Under the pieces are notes generated by a model. The model had not been told where the DNA came from and made no database searches. It saw only the letters and a program-made list of their open reading frames with translations. Both the position numbers and the translations under genes were made by a program. Below, one piece after another: positions 24,954 through 38,399 of a stretch of 64,000 nt of DNA. The stretch is from positions 9,984,055-10,048,054 of the forward strand of contig KL647288.1 of the NCBI GenBank assembly GCA_000727475.1, given 5' to 3'. Positions within the stretch are counted from its first letter, which is position 1, and each line of letters begins with the position of its first letter. This DNA comes from Sarcocystis neurona (Eukaryota > Apicomplexa > Conoidasida > Eucoccidiorida > Sarcocystidae).

Positions 24954-27900
24954 TCATGCAAACTTTTGTATTGGTCTCTGTCTTCTACCTCTCGTAGGCC
25001 TGACAAGGATGTCAATGGTGTGCAAGATAGCTTGCACCTCCTGCTGCAACTCCCACTGCCCGTCAGCAATAACACGCTGAGTCGCCTCCGCTACCGCACG
25101 CTGCATACTCAGTGTTGGATTTCTTGCTTCCTCTTTTTCATCGTGAAACCGCAGACAGCCTGTTGCTCGGGGTCGTGCTCCTGTGTTGGAACGACAAGCC
25201 GCTGCAGCACCACACCTTTCGGCGCTTCTGGCGATGTCAGCTGCGACCTCTGCTCTTCTCCTCCTTTCTGCTTCTGCTAATATTTCACCTTCGTCTGCTG
25301 CTTCTCCGTTACCTCTCCCGGGGAGCCCTGCTGTCCGTGCTGTTGTGGCTGTACTGCGCGCCTCGCGCTCTCCTCTTTCCGCGGCTGCTGTCGCATGAGA
25401 CGGTGTTGCTGCTGCAGTTCCTCCTTCGTCTTCTCTCTGTGCAACTGGACACGCCGCTCCGGCAAGTGTCTGAATCGTCTTTCCTTTGGAAGTAGTGGTC
25501 TTTGTATTCTGCTCCATGTCAACCAGTTGCCCGCCGCCGTTTGTGTGCGGCAGTGCAGCCTCTCCTTCATTGGCTGCTGCGGTGGGAAAGTTAAGTTGCT
25601 GTCTGCTGCTGGTACGGAAGTTCCACATCTCTTTTGCCTTCTTGATGCTTTTCGCCTCTTGTGCTGCTGCTGGCGCTTTTGCCCTGCTATCTCCACCGTT
25701 GCAGGCGGCTCTCAGCTGCGCCTGACGCACCAGCGCGGCGAAGCTCCACTGGTCTTCTTCTTCTACTTCTTCCACACGCATGTTTTCACTTCCTTCTCCG
25801 TGCTGTAGTGGCTCGTCTGTTTCAAAATATCCGCTCGCCCGTGTGTCTGCATGCGTCCACGTACCTGCCTCTTGCTTTGTTGCTTCACCCGCAGGGTGCC
25901 TCTCAGTACTAGCAGACGGCATTTTCGACACACCCTCACCACAATGCAGCACTACAGTAGGAATATCAGCGGCACCGCCTGGGGCTTCCGTCACTGTTTT
26001 GGCCGATGACGCTTGCGCCACTTCACTTCCTGCTAAAGCCGTTCCACTTACCCGTCCTCTCCTGGATGCCGATGCTCTTGCGGCTCGCGACGTCACCCTG
26101 CTACCCAGTACCCCTTGCCTTTCTTGTGCTGCTAGTAGTGCCCCTGTTTGCCTTTCAGCTGCTGCTGTTGCTGGAGCGTCTTCTCCTTGGGCTCCGTCTG
26201 TTCGTGCTGCTTTTCCGTAAGACGCGAACCCTTCAGCTTTCTCTGCGGACTCCACTTCGCATGCCTCTTCATGTGTAGCGACAGCGAAGCGCAGTACATT
26301 TGGATATTGTGCTGCACCACCTGCTTCACGCTCGAGCAGCCTATGGGTATCTCCCTCATCACTGATGCTGCTGGCAATGCTGCTGCTGCTGTCAATGCTG
26401 CTGCCACCTGAGCTGGAGTTGCTGCCGCTGCCGCCTTGGTGACAGTTAAGGCTGCCGTTGCTCGTACTGCCCTTGTCAGGCTTGTTCTTCGTGCTGCCGC
26501 TGTGACTGCTGCTTTGAGTAGTGTTACCAACTGTGGGATGACTGCTGGCGCTGCTGCTTCTCTGGCTACTGTTTCCACTGGAACTGTTGCACGCGTCGCT
26601 GCGACGCTGCTGCTTTCTTCTGCGCATGCTTTCTTCGACGGCTGGCCAGGACTCGCGCAGCAACTCAAGTACTACCGTCTCACCTCGCGGTCCACTTCCT
26701 AAAAGTTGTTGCAGGAGCTGCTGCACGACCTGCCACCGAGCGCAGCTGCCAGGGACGGTACGACCGACAGCGCCAAGATCCTGCATGCGCTGATCTCCTG
26801 TGCTTCTGCTGCAGCTCGCAGCACTGCCCAGACGGCTGCAGGTGCTGCCACCAGCCGTGCTGCTGCTGCTCCTGCTGCCGTCAACGCTACTGGAGGTTCT
26901 GCCGTCCTCTATAACGCTACCTTCTCCACCGCTGATGCAAGGGCAGTCCTCGTACGGTGAGCGTGTCTTCAGCTCGGGAGCAAGACAAGAAACAGCAGTG
27001 TAGTGGAGTTGAGCAGGAGCTGCAGCAGGCGGAGCACGAGGGAGGCACGACTGTGGAGGATAAGAGAGAAGCACAGGATCGTACAGACCGAGAACAACGC
27101 ATGCAAGAAAGCGTGCCAGCTGCAGCTGCTCGCGACTTTCAAGAGGGAAAAAAAACGAAGTCTCCAGCGCATTAAGGAGGTTTTCTGTGTTGTTGCCAGT
27201 ATCACAAGCAACGCCGCACCTCCGCGGCAACGAAGGCATCTGCTGGTGTCCTCCCGAATACGCTGCATCACCTTGTCGTTGGTGTTGACGCCAAGTGTGA
27301 AACTCCGCTCCCTCTCTGCATTCTACCTGTACTTGTTCGTGCCGCCCGCTTTGTTCCTGCTGTCGCTCCCGCTCTGTCTCGCGCTGCGGCTGTAGCTCCT
27401 GCCGCGGCTCGTCCTCGAAGTGCAAACGATGGCGAAGAGCCACCAGCCACTGCAGGGCGTCTTCAACAAGCGTGGGGTACAGCAGTGCAGTTGCGCAGTA
27501 CGCCGCGTCTCCCACTGTCCCTCGAACCTCTCTAGCCCAGACAAGCTGAACCATACTAGCATCCCACGACCCTCCCGTAACGCTGTTGTTGCTGCTGCTC
27601 AACATCCTGCTCTGCCTGCTGCTGACGCGGCGATCGCTACCTTTGCAAGGCAAGCTCACTGGACAGCGCAACAGCCGCGTAAAGTACCAGGCCAGCAGCT
27701 CGACGATTCGGGCAGTTAAAGATTGCTCGTGTACCACTGGAGGATTAGTCGCAGCACCTTGAGGTGCTGCAGCAGCTGTCTCAGCCGGTGCTGCTTCTGC
27801 GGGTTCTGTAAGCCAGTTTGCCATCTGCCTACTGAAGGCGCTGTTGACGCCTCTGTTGCTGGCGCTGCTGGTCCTTCTGTTTTCCTCCTCCTGCCGCAGT

Positions 27901-30900
27901 CCTCCTCGGTGAACATCGAGACGCACGATGGCTTCCAGCAAGCGCCTGGTGTACATACACGCAGCCGGCAGGCTACCACTGCTGCAAGAACTCCATCCAC
28001 TCTTCTTGTCGCTGCTGCTCCTGCTGCTGCTGAAAAAGCTGTCTGTCACTGTTGCTGTGAGACTCGCTCCTTCGTCTCCAGTCGCTGTACTCGGCAGTGC
28101 CTCTGCCGCTGCTTTCCCATTCACTGTTGCGTCTGCTCCTGCTCTTGCTGCTCTTGCTGCTGTTAGGTGGTGTCCGTGGAAAGGTGTTGTCGTAAGAGCG
28201 TATCCACCCCCAGCACCTGCACAGACAGAGAAGATAGGAGCCAGCACAGGCAGCAGCAGAGGCGGTAGACTCTCTAACAGCTCCTGCGGGGGCAGCCGCA
28301 AGGCATTTGCATAGGCTGCGCACACACGCGTTACTTCCGCTAGTGTAGGTGGGCGCAGCGACAGTTGTTGTGGTCTAAAGACATGCGTGCTGCTCTGACT
28401 GTCCACGCGGTGTTGCTGCCAAATTCCGCAGTCCTCCGCCTGCTCTGTCCAGGGTTGCTGCAGCAGTTGCTGTTGTTCTCCTGACGGTCTCAGTAGTCGG
28501 TGGTGATCGCCTCGCACTTGCTGCTGTGGCTTCTGCTGGTGCTGTAACACTATCGACAGCGTCTTCTGCGCCGCTCCCCCCACACGCACACGGCGTGTCC
28601 GCTGCTGCTCCTCCTCCTCTTCGAATGCGCAGGACTGCTCGCACGGATGCGCTGGATGCTGCCGCTGGCGGTGTTGCGCGGATTGCAGTTGCTGGCACCC
28701 CAGCTGGACTCGCTGCGGCAGCCGCTGCCTACGCAGGTGTAATTGCTCTTTGGGCTGCTGCAGGGCATCAACGAGGAGCAGCTCCAAGGCGTCCCACTGT
28801 GGGGAGAAGCGCATCCGGTAGGGCAGTTTTGACGTCGCTGTCATAGCCGCGATTACGTGAGAGGTATCGATATCAGGCGCGGCTAGCTGCTGGACGATCT
28901 GTAGACGCGTCCGCTCTACAACGTGGCTCCTCTCTGTCTCTCTGTTCTCTGCAACACACTCTGCGTGCGCAGTTGTTTTTTCGCCCGCTGACCCCTTCTT
29001 CGCAGCAACAGCACATGCTGCAGCTGCTGGTGTCTCGTCTCCTGCGATTTGCTGCTGCTGCGGTTGGTGGAGCAGCCTGTTTTCCCACGCACTGGGACGT
29101 GCTGTGGCTTCTGTAGCGGAAACAAGGCGGCCACCATCGCCTGCGCCAGCACCAGACAGCAGCACACCTGCCGCTGCAGGTTCTGCAGCAGAAACTATGG
29201 CACTGTGTTTGGCTACATTTTGCCCCAGGGCCTCAACACCAGCTGCTGCACTCGTTGTCGCTGCGCTTCGTAGCAGTCCAGCTGCTGGTCCTCCTGCTGC
29301 TGCAGCTGTTGCACCACGCGTGGGTGGCTCCACTCCAGCGAAGGAGAGAGGGGAAAGCGGTGAAGGCAGCAGACGGCGTTGCAGCAGCACCCTGCGCGGC
29401 AGCAGCCGCCTGATGGTTGCTACAGGTTGCTTCGTTAGTCGAAAGTTTAAGGCACAAACGATGTCGACAGGCACTCTCCCAAAGCGAGAACAGGCGGAAA
29501 GCAGGGCTGCCAGCGCGTCCGGAGGCAGCAGGGCCGCTGCTGCTCCTTTCCTTTTGCTGGTCTTCACCTCCGCTGAGAGGGAAGGCGCTGCAGCACTTTC
29601 GCAGTGCAACTTCTCCCAGTCAACAGTGGGGCCTGGGAAGGCCGATGCCCCGTCGGGGCGCGCAGCAGACGCAGCAGAGGTGGTGCTGACCAGATCCGTC
29701 TCGAGCAGCAGAGGCTTCAAGCGACCCACGCACGCTTCTTCGAACAGTCGCGAGAAGCTTTTCCGCACACGTGCCGCTGCCGATGCAGCTACGGCGTCAA
29801 CAGTGATGTCAGCAGAATTCTCCGTTGAACGACCTCCCCATACAGCAGGTGTTGCTTCCTCTTCTGAACCACAGACTGTTGCAGGTGGTGATCCTGTTGC
29901 ACACGCCTCAGGACGCCCTGCTGTCTTCAAACCTCGCGAGTTTCCTGACGCGCCTGTGAGTGGTGCAGCTGCTTCTGGTGCCGCTCCTATGACTGGGAGA
30001 GCGCAGCCGCAGGCAGCGGACCGCAGCCAGGTCGCTACCTCCACGTAGTCTGCAGCAGCAAGGACGGCGTTACTGTTGAAAGGCGAAGAGTGAAGAGAAG
30101 ATGATGTGGTAGAAGTAGCAGCAGCAAACACGTGGGAGAGAGCTTTCAAAGTATACGCCAGCAACTCAGCGGAAGCTTGGTGGAGACTGTGCCGTATACA
30201 GTCCGCCAGCAGCAGATAAAAGTCTTGCAACGAGCAGGCAACGCGCGAGGCAGCCGGGCCCACTGACGCATAGCTGCAACAAGCAGCAGAAGGACGTGGA
30301 CCTGCAGCAGTAGCACCATCAGAAGCAGCACAAGAGGAAAGTGAAGACGCAACGAAAGCAGTCGCAGAAGGACATCGAGTGGCGGCAACAATCGCAGGAG
30401 AGGAAGGCGAGATAGCGGCAGCAGCAGCGGAAGTAAGCGGATGGCCAGCGGGAGTGACAAGAAAAGTCGCAGCAGCAGAAGCAATAGCGCAGAGGCAGCC
30501 TGGGTGGTGGGGCAGAGGGGGCAAGAGACGCATTCACGGCAGCAGCGGAGAGAAGCGAAGCAGCAGCGCGCACAGAGGAGGTGGCACTGGTTGAAGTAGT
30601 AGACGAAGCGTTCCACGCAGAAACAGGAGATGGGGAAGAACGAAGGAACAACAGCAGGAGCAGGAGGAGCGTCAGCAGGGACAACGGATAGAAATGCAGA
30701 GGGTGCAGCGGCAGCAGCAGTCCCTCCACGAAGAAAAGGAGTGGCACATGAGGAAGGCACCGCGACAGTCCGCAGCAGCAGGAGAGTGAGCAACAGCACC
30801 TGTTGTTTCCTCCTTGAGGAACGGAGTAGCGACGAGCGCAGCAGGGGCAGCAGCAAATGCAGGGAAAGGCAGCAGAAGAGCGGCTAGGGGGCTGTAGGCG

Positions 30901-33900
30901 TCTGCAAGGAGCTTCAGCGGCAGCACTGCAGCAGAAGCAGCAGCGGCAGTAACTTTCTCCGTGTGCAGCCGGCGCTCCAGGCTTAGCTGCTGCTGTTGCT
31001 GCCTGTGTGGCAGCGTGTTTCCGCTGCTGCTACTTTCGGGTTGCGTGAACCGCGCGTGTCGTGGCGGCTGCTGCAGCTGTTGCTGCACCGTCTGCAGCTG
31101 CTGCCGGGCGGCAGGAAGCAGTAGCAGCAGCGCCTTCGCCTTCTCTTTCTCTGGTAGTGTGCTGCGTCTGACAGCAACTGCAGCAAGGGAAAACGAACGC
31201 AGCGTGAGCGAGCCGCTCGCTGCCGCTGTCAGCAGAGCTGGCAGCAGCCCCTGCCACACTCGGTTAAGGTGCAGTTGCAGCAGGGCGACAGCATCTCGCA
31301 TGCAGTCCTGCTGCTGCACACGAAGCCACGTCCCCTCTTGTCCCACTAAAGGTTCCCCTGAGTCTGGAGCATTAGCAGTAGCAGCAACATCAGGACGCAG
31401 AGTACCAGGGTTAGCGCAGCCAGAACCGACGGCACTAGCAGAGGAACCGAGAGCGGCAGCAGAGGCAGCAGCAGAAGCACTGGAGACGACAGCAGCAGAG
31501 CAGAAGCTGAGAGCATTGGCAAGCATGCCAACCGCAACAGGAGGGAAAGGCAGCTTGTGGAGTGCAGCAAGGGGTGCTGCTGCGGCAGCTTCAAAGGTCA
31601 GACGGACACCGAAGGATACAGCAGCAGGCGATGGCAGGGAATGTGCGACCGCCGCATCACCAGAGGCTTCTTTCAATATTCCCGTTCCACAGATATCTCG
31701 CGCATCGATATCCACCGGCTGCTGCCGTGCGCCCTGCTGCTGCATCTCCCGCTGCTGCAGTAGCCACTGCTGCTGCTTTTCCGTCGTCGTTTTCTGAAGC
31801 TGCAGTTCGTCTCTCTGTTGGAGTCTTTCAGCTGCGGAAGTCCCTCGCGGAGACAGTAGCGGTACTGCCGCATCCCCAGAGGCCGGCCCTGCTGCAGCAG
31901 GACCAACTTCGGGTGCCACAGCTGCAGCAGCGGCGGCAGATGCCCCACGTCTTCGCTGCTTCTGCGACGGTCGCTGCGGCGCTGGAGTGAGCACCTCCTG
32001 CAGCAATTGTTGGTGCTGCTGCAGCGCCAGCAGCAGGTGTGGCAGGAAGCAGTGCGAGAGAAATTCCTGCCAGAAGCGAGCAGCAGCAGCAGGGCAGGCT
32101 TCTGCAACACTCATTCGATCGGTTAGGACCTGCTGCTGCACTGCTACGTCTCGTGCGTGCAGTTGCTGGGGTCCCTCGCTACCTGTGGCGTGCTGCTGCT
32201 GCTGTTGCGCCGCTGCCTTGGCGGCACTAGCAGCGGCAGCGGCAACGCGGCAGAAAACGTGGGCGCCTTTCGCATACGATTCTCCGTCTTCTGCATGCAT
32301 CCCAGACAGGCAGTCGGCCGCGACGCTTGTACTAGGGGAGGGAGCACTACAGACTACAGAACCGCTTCGGAGCAGCTGCTGCGGCCCGTCGTTTTGTTGC
32401 TGTTGCTGCTGTCTTTTGCGCTGTTGCCGCTGCGGCTGCTGCGGTGGCAGGTGCCGACCTCCTGGCCTCTGCAGCCGACGCGCTCCTTCCCCCTGCTGCT
32501 GATCCTCTGGGACAGGAGGTTGCTCTCCAGGAATGCCGCCACGCCAAGGTAGCAGCTTCGTCAGCTGGTGGGCTGCAGCAGTGGCGACGACAAGCGCAGG
32601 AGCAGCAGGTACGAGACTCTCAAGTAGGCCACCAAAACATGTTGCTGTCGCGGCCCCTGCGTCTGCGTGTACTGGTGCTGCTCCCATTGCCTTGCCCCAC
32701 GCTGCGTCTGCTGCCGCCATAGTACCTGGTGCTGCTGCTCCCGGAGATGCTGCTGCTGCTGCCGCAGCACGTGCGGCAGCGGGCCTTCCTGAGGCAGATA
32801 CGGCAGAGACGCTTGAATCTACAGCGTAGAAGAAAAATGCAATTTCACACAATGTGGCAGGAGAGAGCGTGTGCATGCGCCGCACCATCGCGGCAGCGAG
32901 CACCGATACTCCCGTCCCTTCATGACTGTTGTAGCTGTCTGGACGAATACCAAAAAAAGCCAGTCCTTCCTCTTCTTTTTCATCAGCAAAGTCTGCTGAA
33001 TCTGTTGTTGGGCGTCGCGTACCTGCGGGTGCTGCAGCAGCGGCTGCTTCTGCAGCTGAGGGGCCTAATAGAGAGACAGGACAGCGGTGCGTCGTAGCAG
33101 CAGCTCCATCAGCGGCAAGTGCAGCCGCCACATGCATGCGGTGCTTCAGCAGCAGCGACAGCATGGAGGCCGCGTGTCGCGGCTGATACTCGGGCAGACG
33201 CTGCAGGAAATGTACGTAGCACCTCCGTAGCACCCTTCCCAAAATAGGAGCCAACGTGAAACAAACGTCTTCTGCTGCGGTTGCTGCTGCGACGTCCCCT
33301 GTTCCTGCAGTTCTTTCAGTACCAGAACCGTCAGCCAGAGGAGCAGGAATGTCAGCAGCAGTTGCAGCTCCGACAAAACACGGTTCTGTCCGCGTCTGCT
33401 GCTGTAGATGATGCTGCGAGAGCTGTTCGCGCTGCTGCTGCGCGGGTTGCAACTTTTCTTCTCCCTCCTGCAGCAGCAGCTCCCGCTTTCGCTGTCTCTG
33501 CTTCTCGCGCCTGCTGAGCAGGTCTCCCCACACTCGCGTGGGCGTCTGCTGCAGTAGCGTCTCCTGTTGCTCCGAGAGGAACACAGCAGCAGGACGACCA
33601 CCGGCTGCAGCAGCGTACGCTGCAGACTCCGAAGCAGCAGAGGGACTAGCAGCGGAACCAGCAGCCGCTGCAGCAGCACTCGCAGCAGTCCAAGTCATCG
33701 CCCTCGCAGCGTCAGGGGAAGTGGCGTGGAGTCCTCTTGTGACCGACTGCATCCGCTGCCGCCTGCTGTCACGCGCAGCTTCTTTGAAAAAATGTTCGAG
33801 GCATCGCCCCACAGCAGCAGCAAGAGTCTGGACGTCTCGCGCGGGCCACAGCAGCAGCTGCTGCAGCGCCAGTACGCTCACTCTGCCGAACAGTCGCGGG

Positions 33901-36215
33901 GAGTAAAAACGACCGCGGCTGCACCAACTCAGCAGCAAGGCGAGTTCCGCAGAAGAAAGGAAGTTTAGTGGCAGTGCTGCATGCTCGTCTAATGCTTCTC
34001 TCTCTACCCTTTCCCAGAGCAACACGTGCAGTGGTTTCTGCTGCTGCGCCTGTTGCTGCTGTTGCTGCTTCTGGCGCAGCTGCTGCGCCCCACGCAGAGA
34101 CCACCGGCTGCTGCTGCGCTTGAAAGCTGCTGCTGCTGACGGACCGGCGTATGCTACATCTTTCAGCCCGGGAGGACCACCAGCAGCAGAGACAGCAGCA
34201 GTATGACGTTCTCCTTCCGCCGCAGAAAAGACGAAGTGACGTCCTCCTCCCCCTCCTCCTCCTCCAGCGCTGGCTGCTGCTGCTGCTCGCCTCGCCAGCT
34301 TCACGATGTGAGTCCACTGCTGCCGACGTGGTTGCTGTCGCTGCTGCGGCTCCTGCTGCCCACCCTGCTGTAGCTGGAGCCGAAGCCTCTGCCCCTGCTG
34401 CAGCGCCTGCCCGTTGTCCTGCAGCTGTTGCTGGCGCGCTGCTGCTGCTCCTGCAGCAGGCGCCCAGCCCTCTGCAGGGTCACCAGCAGCACGGCAGTCT
34501 TCCGATGCTCGTAGAGAAGTCGGCGTGGCATCTGTGCCGCTGCTCCTGCTGCTGTGCAAGCGGCTAATACATGCACTGCGGCAGCTGCTGCTGGTGTCTG
34601 CTGCCTGCCTCTTGTTGTGGCTGCTACTCAGAACAACACTACTACTACTACTGCTACTGCTGCTGCTGCTGCTCGTGTGGCTGTTTCTGCTGCTGCTGCT
34701 GTTGTTTCTGTCGCTGTTGCGCTTCCTGTCGCTCGCCTCATTGCTGCTCGCGCTGTGACTTGTGCGTATGCTACTGAAGACGGGGAGCCGATGACTCGCC
34801 TTCCGCTCTGCTGTCCATTCTCCTGCTGCTGCTTCTGCAAGTGACGAGCCTGCTGGTGTTCCTGCTGCGGCTGGCACTGACGCTGCTGCTGGAGCCGTTT
34901 CTACTGGAGTTCTTGCTGCTGCACCGCCGGCTGCTTCTGGCGTTGGCGCTGGTGGGGTCGGTGCTGCTGTGTCTGCGCCTGCAGGCGCTGAGCCAGTTGG
35001 TCCTGCTGTTGCTGCTGCTCTTGCTGTTGCGTCCTCGTGTCTCTGTGCTGCTGCCCGGGCATGTAGCGAACGCCAAGCAGCGCGTGCTCGTCCTGCGTTG
35101 CCCTCGCCTGCTGCTGCAGAAGGCCGCAGCTCCACGAGTCTGCTCCCCGTACTGCTCAAGCCACCAGTGGTGCCCACGTGACTGCTGCTGCTGCTGCTGG
35201 GGCGCGTGCGGCTCTTGCTGTTAACGCTGCAGGAGCTGCTCGCCGCGCGGATGAGGCTATCGCAGCTACGAACAAGGCTGTCGCTGCTCTTGCTGCAGAC
35301 ACTTCTAGCGCTGCTGCTGCTGCTGATCGTGCAGCTGTTCCTGCTGCTGCTGGGGACGCCCAGCCCCACGCAGCTCTCCTTAGAACAAAGGCTGCCGCTG
35401 TAAATCCACGTGCTGCAGAAGCGCCTCTTGCTGCCGCCGCAGACGTCAGCAAGCCTTAAAGAAGTCCCCTGCTGCTGACGGCTGCATGCAAGAAGATTTC
35501 TGCAGCCGCTCCTGAGGTCGGGGTCATCGTTGGACCACATCCTCAGTTCGCTGCTGCTGCTGCTGTCTCCCTCGGCGGACCTGCTGACCGCTCCTGTCCT
35601 GCTGCCGCTGTATCCGCTGTGGGGTCTGCTGCTGCTGCTGCACTCTGGTAATGACCCCTCGATGTCTCGTATTACGGCGCTGTGGGGGTCTCCTCTAAAA
35701 CTGCTGGCGTCTCGTCTAAAACTGCTGGCGTCTCGACGAAGGTTGCAGGAGTCTCGGCTGGTGTTGTCGTCGTGAGCGTTCTTCTCATCGTGTCTCCTGC
35801 ACGTTCTTGTATGGTTCAGTCTGCAGCTGAGAGGTTCACGCGCGCGAAGCACGCTGATGATCCAGCAGCTGCAGCACATACGGCTTGCTGCTGCTGCCTT
35901 GCTATTGCAGCAGGCTGCTGGTGCGCTTCTTTGCAACAGGCAATGGTTCTGCAGCAGAGGCAGCCCCCTAACGCGATACAGCTGCTTCATACCTGCTCGT
36001 TCCTTGTTGGCAGGGTCTTCTGGCTGCTGCGTTGTCCGGCTACTGCTGGCGTCTGCAGTTGCTGTTGCAGACACCTGCTGCGTGCCGCGCTGTTGCACTC
36101 GACGCCGCCACTGCTGCTGCTCCCGACGCCGCCGGGCGAATGTTGCGGCTGCTGCTCTCCTTGAGCTGCTGCTGGAGCTGCTGCTGCTGCTGTTACTGCC
36201 ACGCCTCTTCTGCAA
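24954..36215 (-). CDS. Giant helical-repeat protein, probable HPR/FASTK-like organelle RNA-binding family; 5' end unresolved
   Basis: Two minus-strand ORFs (36215-30672 and 30533-24954) lie in the same frame, separated by two stop codons. A donor, AACAACAG|GTGCTG (exon end 30800), and an acceptor, CTGCTGCAG|GTCC (exon start 30301), are both phase 1. They remove 498 nt and give over 3,580 codons. Between long Gln/Ala/Ser runs sit helix-pair segments with a common look: FLSSAELALLLSWCSRGRF, LSPATLCEIAFFFYAVDSSV, YQPRHAASMLSLLLKHRM, VTRVCAAYANALRLPPQELL. That is the pattern of octo/heptatricopeptide and FASTK/RAP proteins, many of which bind RNA in apicomplexan mitochondria or plastids. I see no RAP domain at the C-terminus, which is disordered. 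The first codon of the upstream ORF is TTG, so the true start is in an upstream exon. Coding status is fairly sure; the family is an inference from pattern. Confidence 0.6.
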
Positions 36216-36899
36216 CGCAAGTTCCGCTGAGGGCGACAGATCCTCCGCGTGTCTGGGTCGCCGCCGTCTCTTTCGTTGTTGCTGAAGGCACTCGTCCTCT
36301 TCGTACCTCTTCTTCTTCTATCTTGCTGGTGCTGCGCCGGTGCTGCTGCTGTGGCTCCCTCAGTACTGTCATTTCTCGCGTGGTTTCATCATGGGTGTGG
36401 CACGGTGCTGCTGCCCTTTCCTCTCCGTGTCCGCTGCCCCTGCAGCTGCCGCACCTGCTTCCGTCCTGCGCAGCTGTTGATCTTGCTGCGTCTTCGCTGT
36501 TGGGGCTGCTTTGCGCTGCTGCTAACGTCATCCCGGGACCGTGGGCTGTGCTGCAGACGGTTTGTGGTGTCTGCGCCTTGGGAGAGGCATCGAGTGGGAA
36601 AAGTGCTGGCGTACGAGATTCTCCTGCTGCGGCAGCGGCAGAAGCAGAAATACCCGAACCTATCAACGAGGACACGAGCAGCAGAAGAAAACAAGCACTG
36701 TATAAAGGAAGAGACAGGAGCAGGATGCAGATGAATTAGCTCGATCGAACGCTCGCTGCAGCGGCAGCAGCACCAAAGCGGACGGCGAGAGATCTCCGCC
36801 TTGTTCACGGCAGCAACAGCCGCCGCAGGGAGAGGTAGACCGCGTTGCGCGAAGCCATTGCAGCAGCAGTGGCAGCGCAAGAGCGCGAAAGAAAGGAAA

Positions 36900-38230
36900 G
36901 CTGCAGCACATTCACCCGAGCAGCGCGATGATACCGATGGTGTATGTGTGCGCGCTGGCCGCTGCTTCCGTGGGAGCGGCGGGTGTCGTTGTTGCTGTTG
37001 ATTCTGCTGCTGCCCCGGCTTCTAATAATGCTGGTCCTTCTTTGTAGCCAACGGCACTGGCTTCTCGTTTGCTGCTGATGCTGCTGCAGGAGGCGTTTTG
37101 CTGCTGGTGGTGTGCAGCAGCTGCTGTCCAGAGTGCCGTGCCTGCACCGCTGCTGCTGCTCCTGCGCGTGCTGCTGGCGTTATGGGCACTCCGGCAGGCT
37201 CTGCTACTGGCCGTCGCTCTGGCGTGTGGGGTGCGCAGCAGCTGGGGGGTAGACAGCGCCCACAGCCAACAAGAAAAGAAACACACGACTCTCTGAAACA
37301 GCAGCAACACTGCAGCGCGCAGCACCGCGGCGAATCTACGCAGGAGCAGCACAGGCAGCGGCAGCAGCAGCACTGCGCGAGCTGTAGAAGACGTCTGTGC
37401 TCCTAGTCCTCGTAGTAGCGGCCTGCGCCTCCGCAGCCGTCTGTACGAGCCGCACAGCAGGCACGTAAGGCCTAAAGCGCAGCAGCAGCAAGGCAGTATA
37501 GTAGATAGGAGACTGTAGAACGACTGCATGCATGAACGCATCCCATACAGAGCAGATGAGAAGCGAGGAAAGTCGGCTAGTCCTCGTCGCACCAGTAGAC
37601 ACGCGAGCGCCGCAGCCAGCAGGGGCCGCAGCAGCAGTGTGACTAGCAGGAACAGCTGCAGCAGTTGCTACGTGCAGCAAGCGAGGAATGCATGCGCGTA
37701 GCAGCAGGGCAGGAGGAGTGCACATTCCGTCGAACGGTCGAGCCGACCCGCAGTGAACAACAACGCCGCACGCGTGCAAGCCAAGAGATGAAGAGCTTTT
37801 CGGGAGGGAGGAGCAGGATTGCTGCCGTTGCGAGTATATTTTTGTTGTAAGCAAACTGCGGTGGAGGCAGACTTACCGTCAGTGTCGCCGTAGAGTTTCT
37901 GCAGCTGCCGTGTCTTACTTGCAGCTGCGGCGGCCGTCCCCAGCTGCAGCTGGCCGACAATGTCGCAGGAAAATTGCCCGCGGCAGCAAGGTTTCAACAG
38001 CAGCAACGGCACGCGACAGAGCCACCGCCAGCAGCAGGTGGAACCTGCCGTCTGCAGCAGGGCAACAGTGTGTGTGGAATGTGCAGACGGCAAGAGCAGC
38101 AGGCGTCCTTTCCGCAGCAAGAGCACGCGAGACTGCAGCAGCAGAAACACCACGAGCAGCAAAGCCCCAGTACAACTGCCTGCTGCTGGTGCTGACGGAG
38201 CATGTGAACTCGCGTACATATGTTTCTAGG
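36900..38230 (-). CDS. Probable 5' exons of the giant helical-repeat gene (partial, boundaries uncertain)
   Basis: Minus-strand frames here keep the helical look outside the repeats. SRLSSLLICSVWDAFMHA with SPIYYTALLLLRFRPYV lies near 37.45-37.60 kb. FSCDIVGQLQLG...TRQLQKLYGDTD near 37.87-37.99 kb ends at a strong donor, ACTGACG|GTAAGT (exon end about 37874). QLYWGFAARGVSAAAVSRA lies near 38.15 kb. The spacing and style fit upstream exons of the gene ending at 24954. I could not phase the joins, and CTG repeats open other frames too, so these could belong to a separate gene. Confidence 0.35.
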
Positions 38231-38399
38231 GTCCGTAGCCTCTTCTCTGTGTAGTCGAAACAGCAAGAAACCTTCCGCGCTCCACACACAGACACACAGA
38301 GCCCCTGCGGAAGTGTCCACTGCGCTTCACCACTTCCTGTTCGCCTTGTCTGCTGTTGCTGCTGCGCGGCAGAACCCCCTCGGGGTGTGTGCGTGCTGG

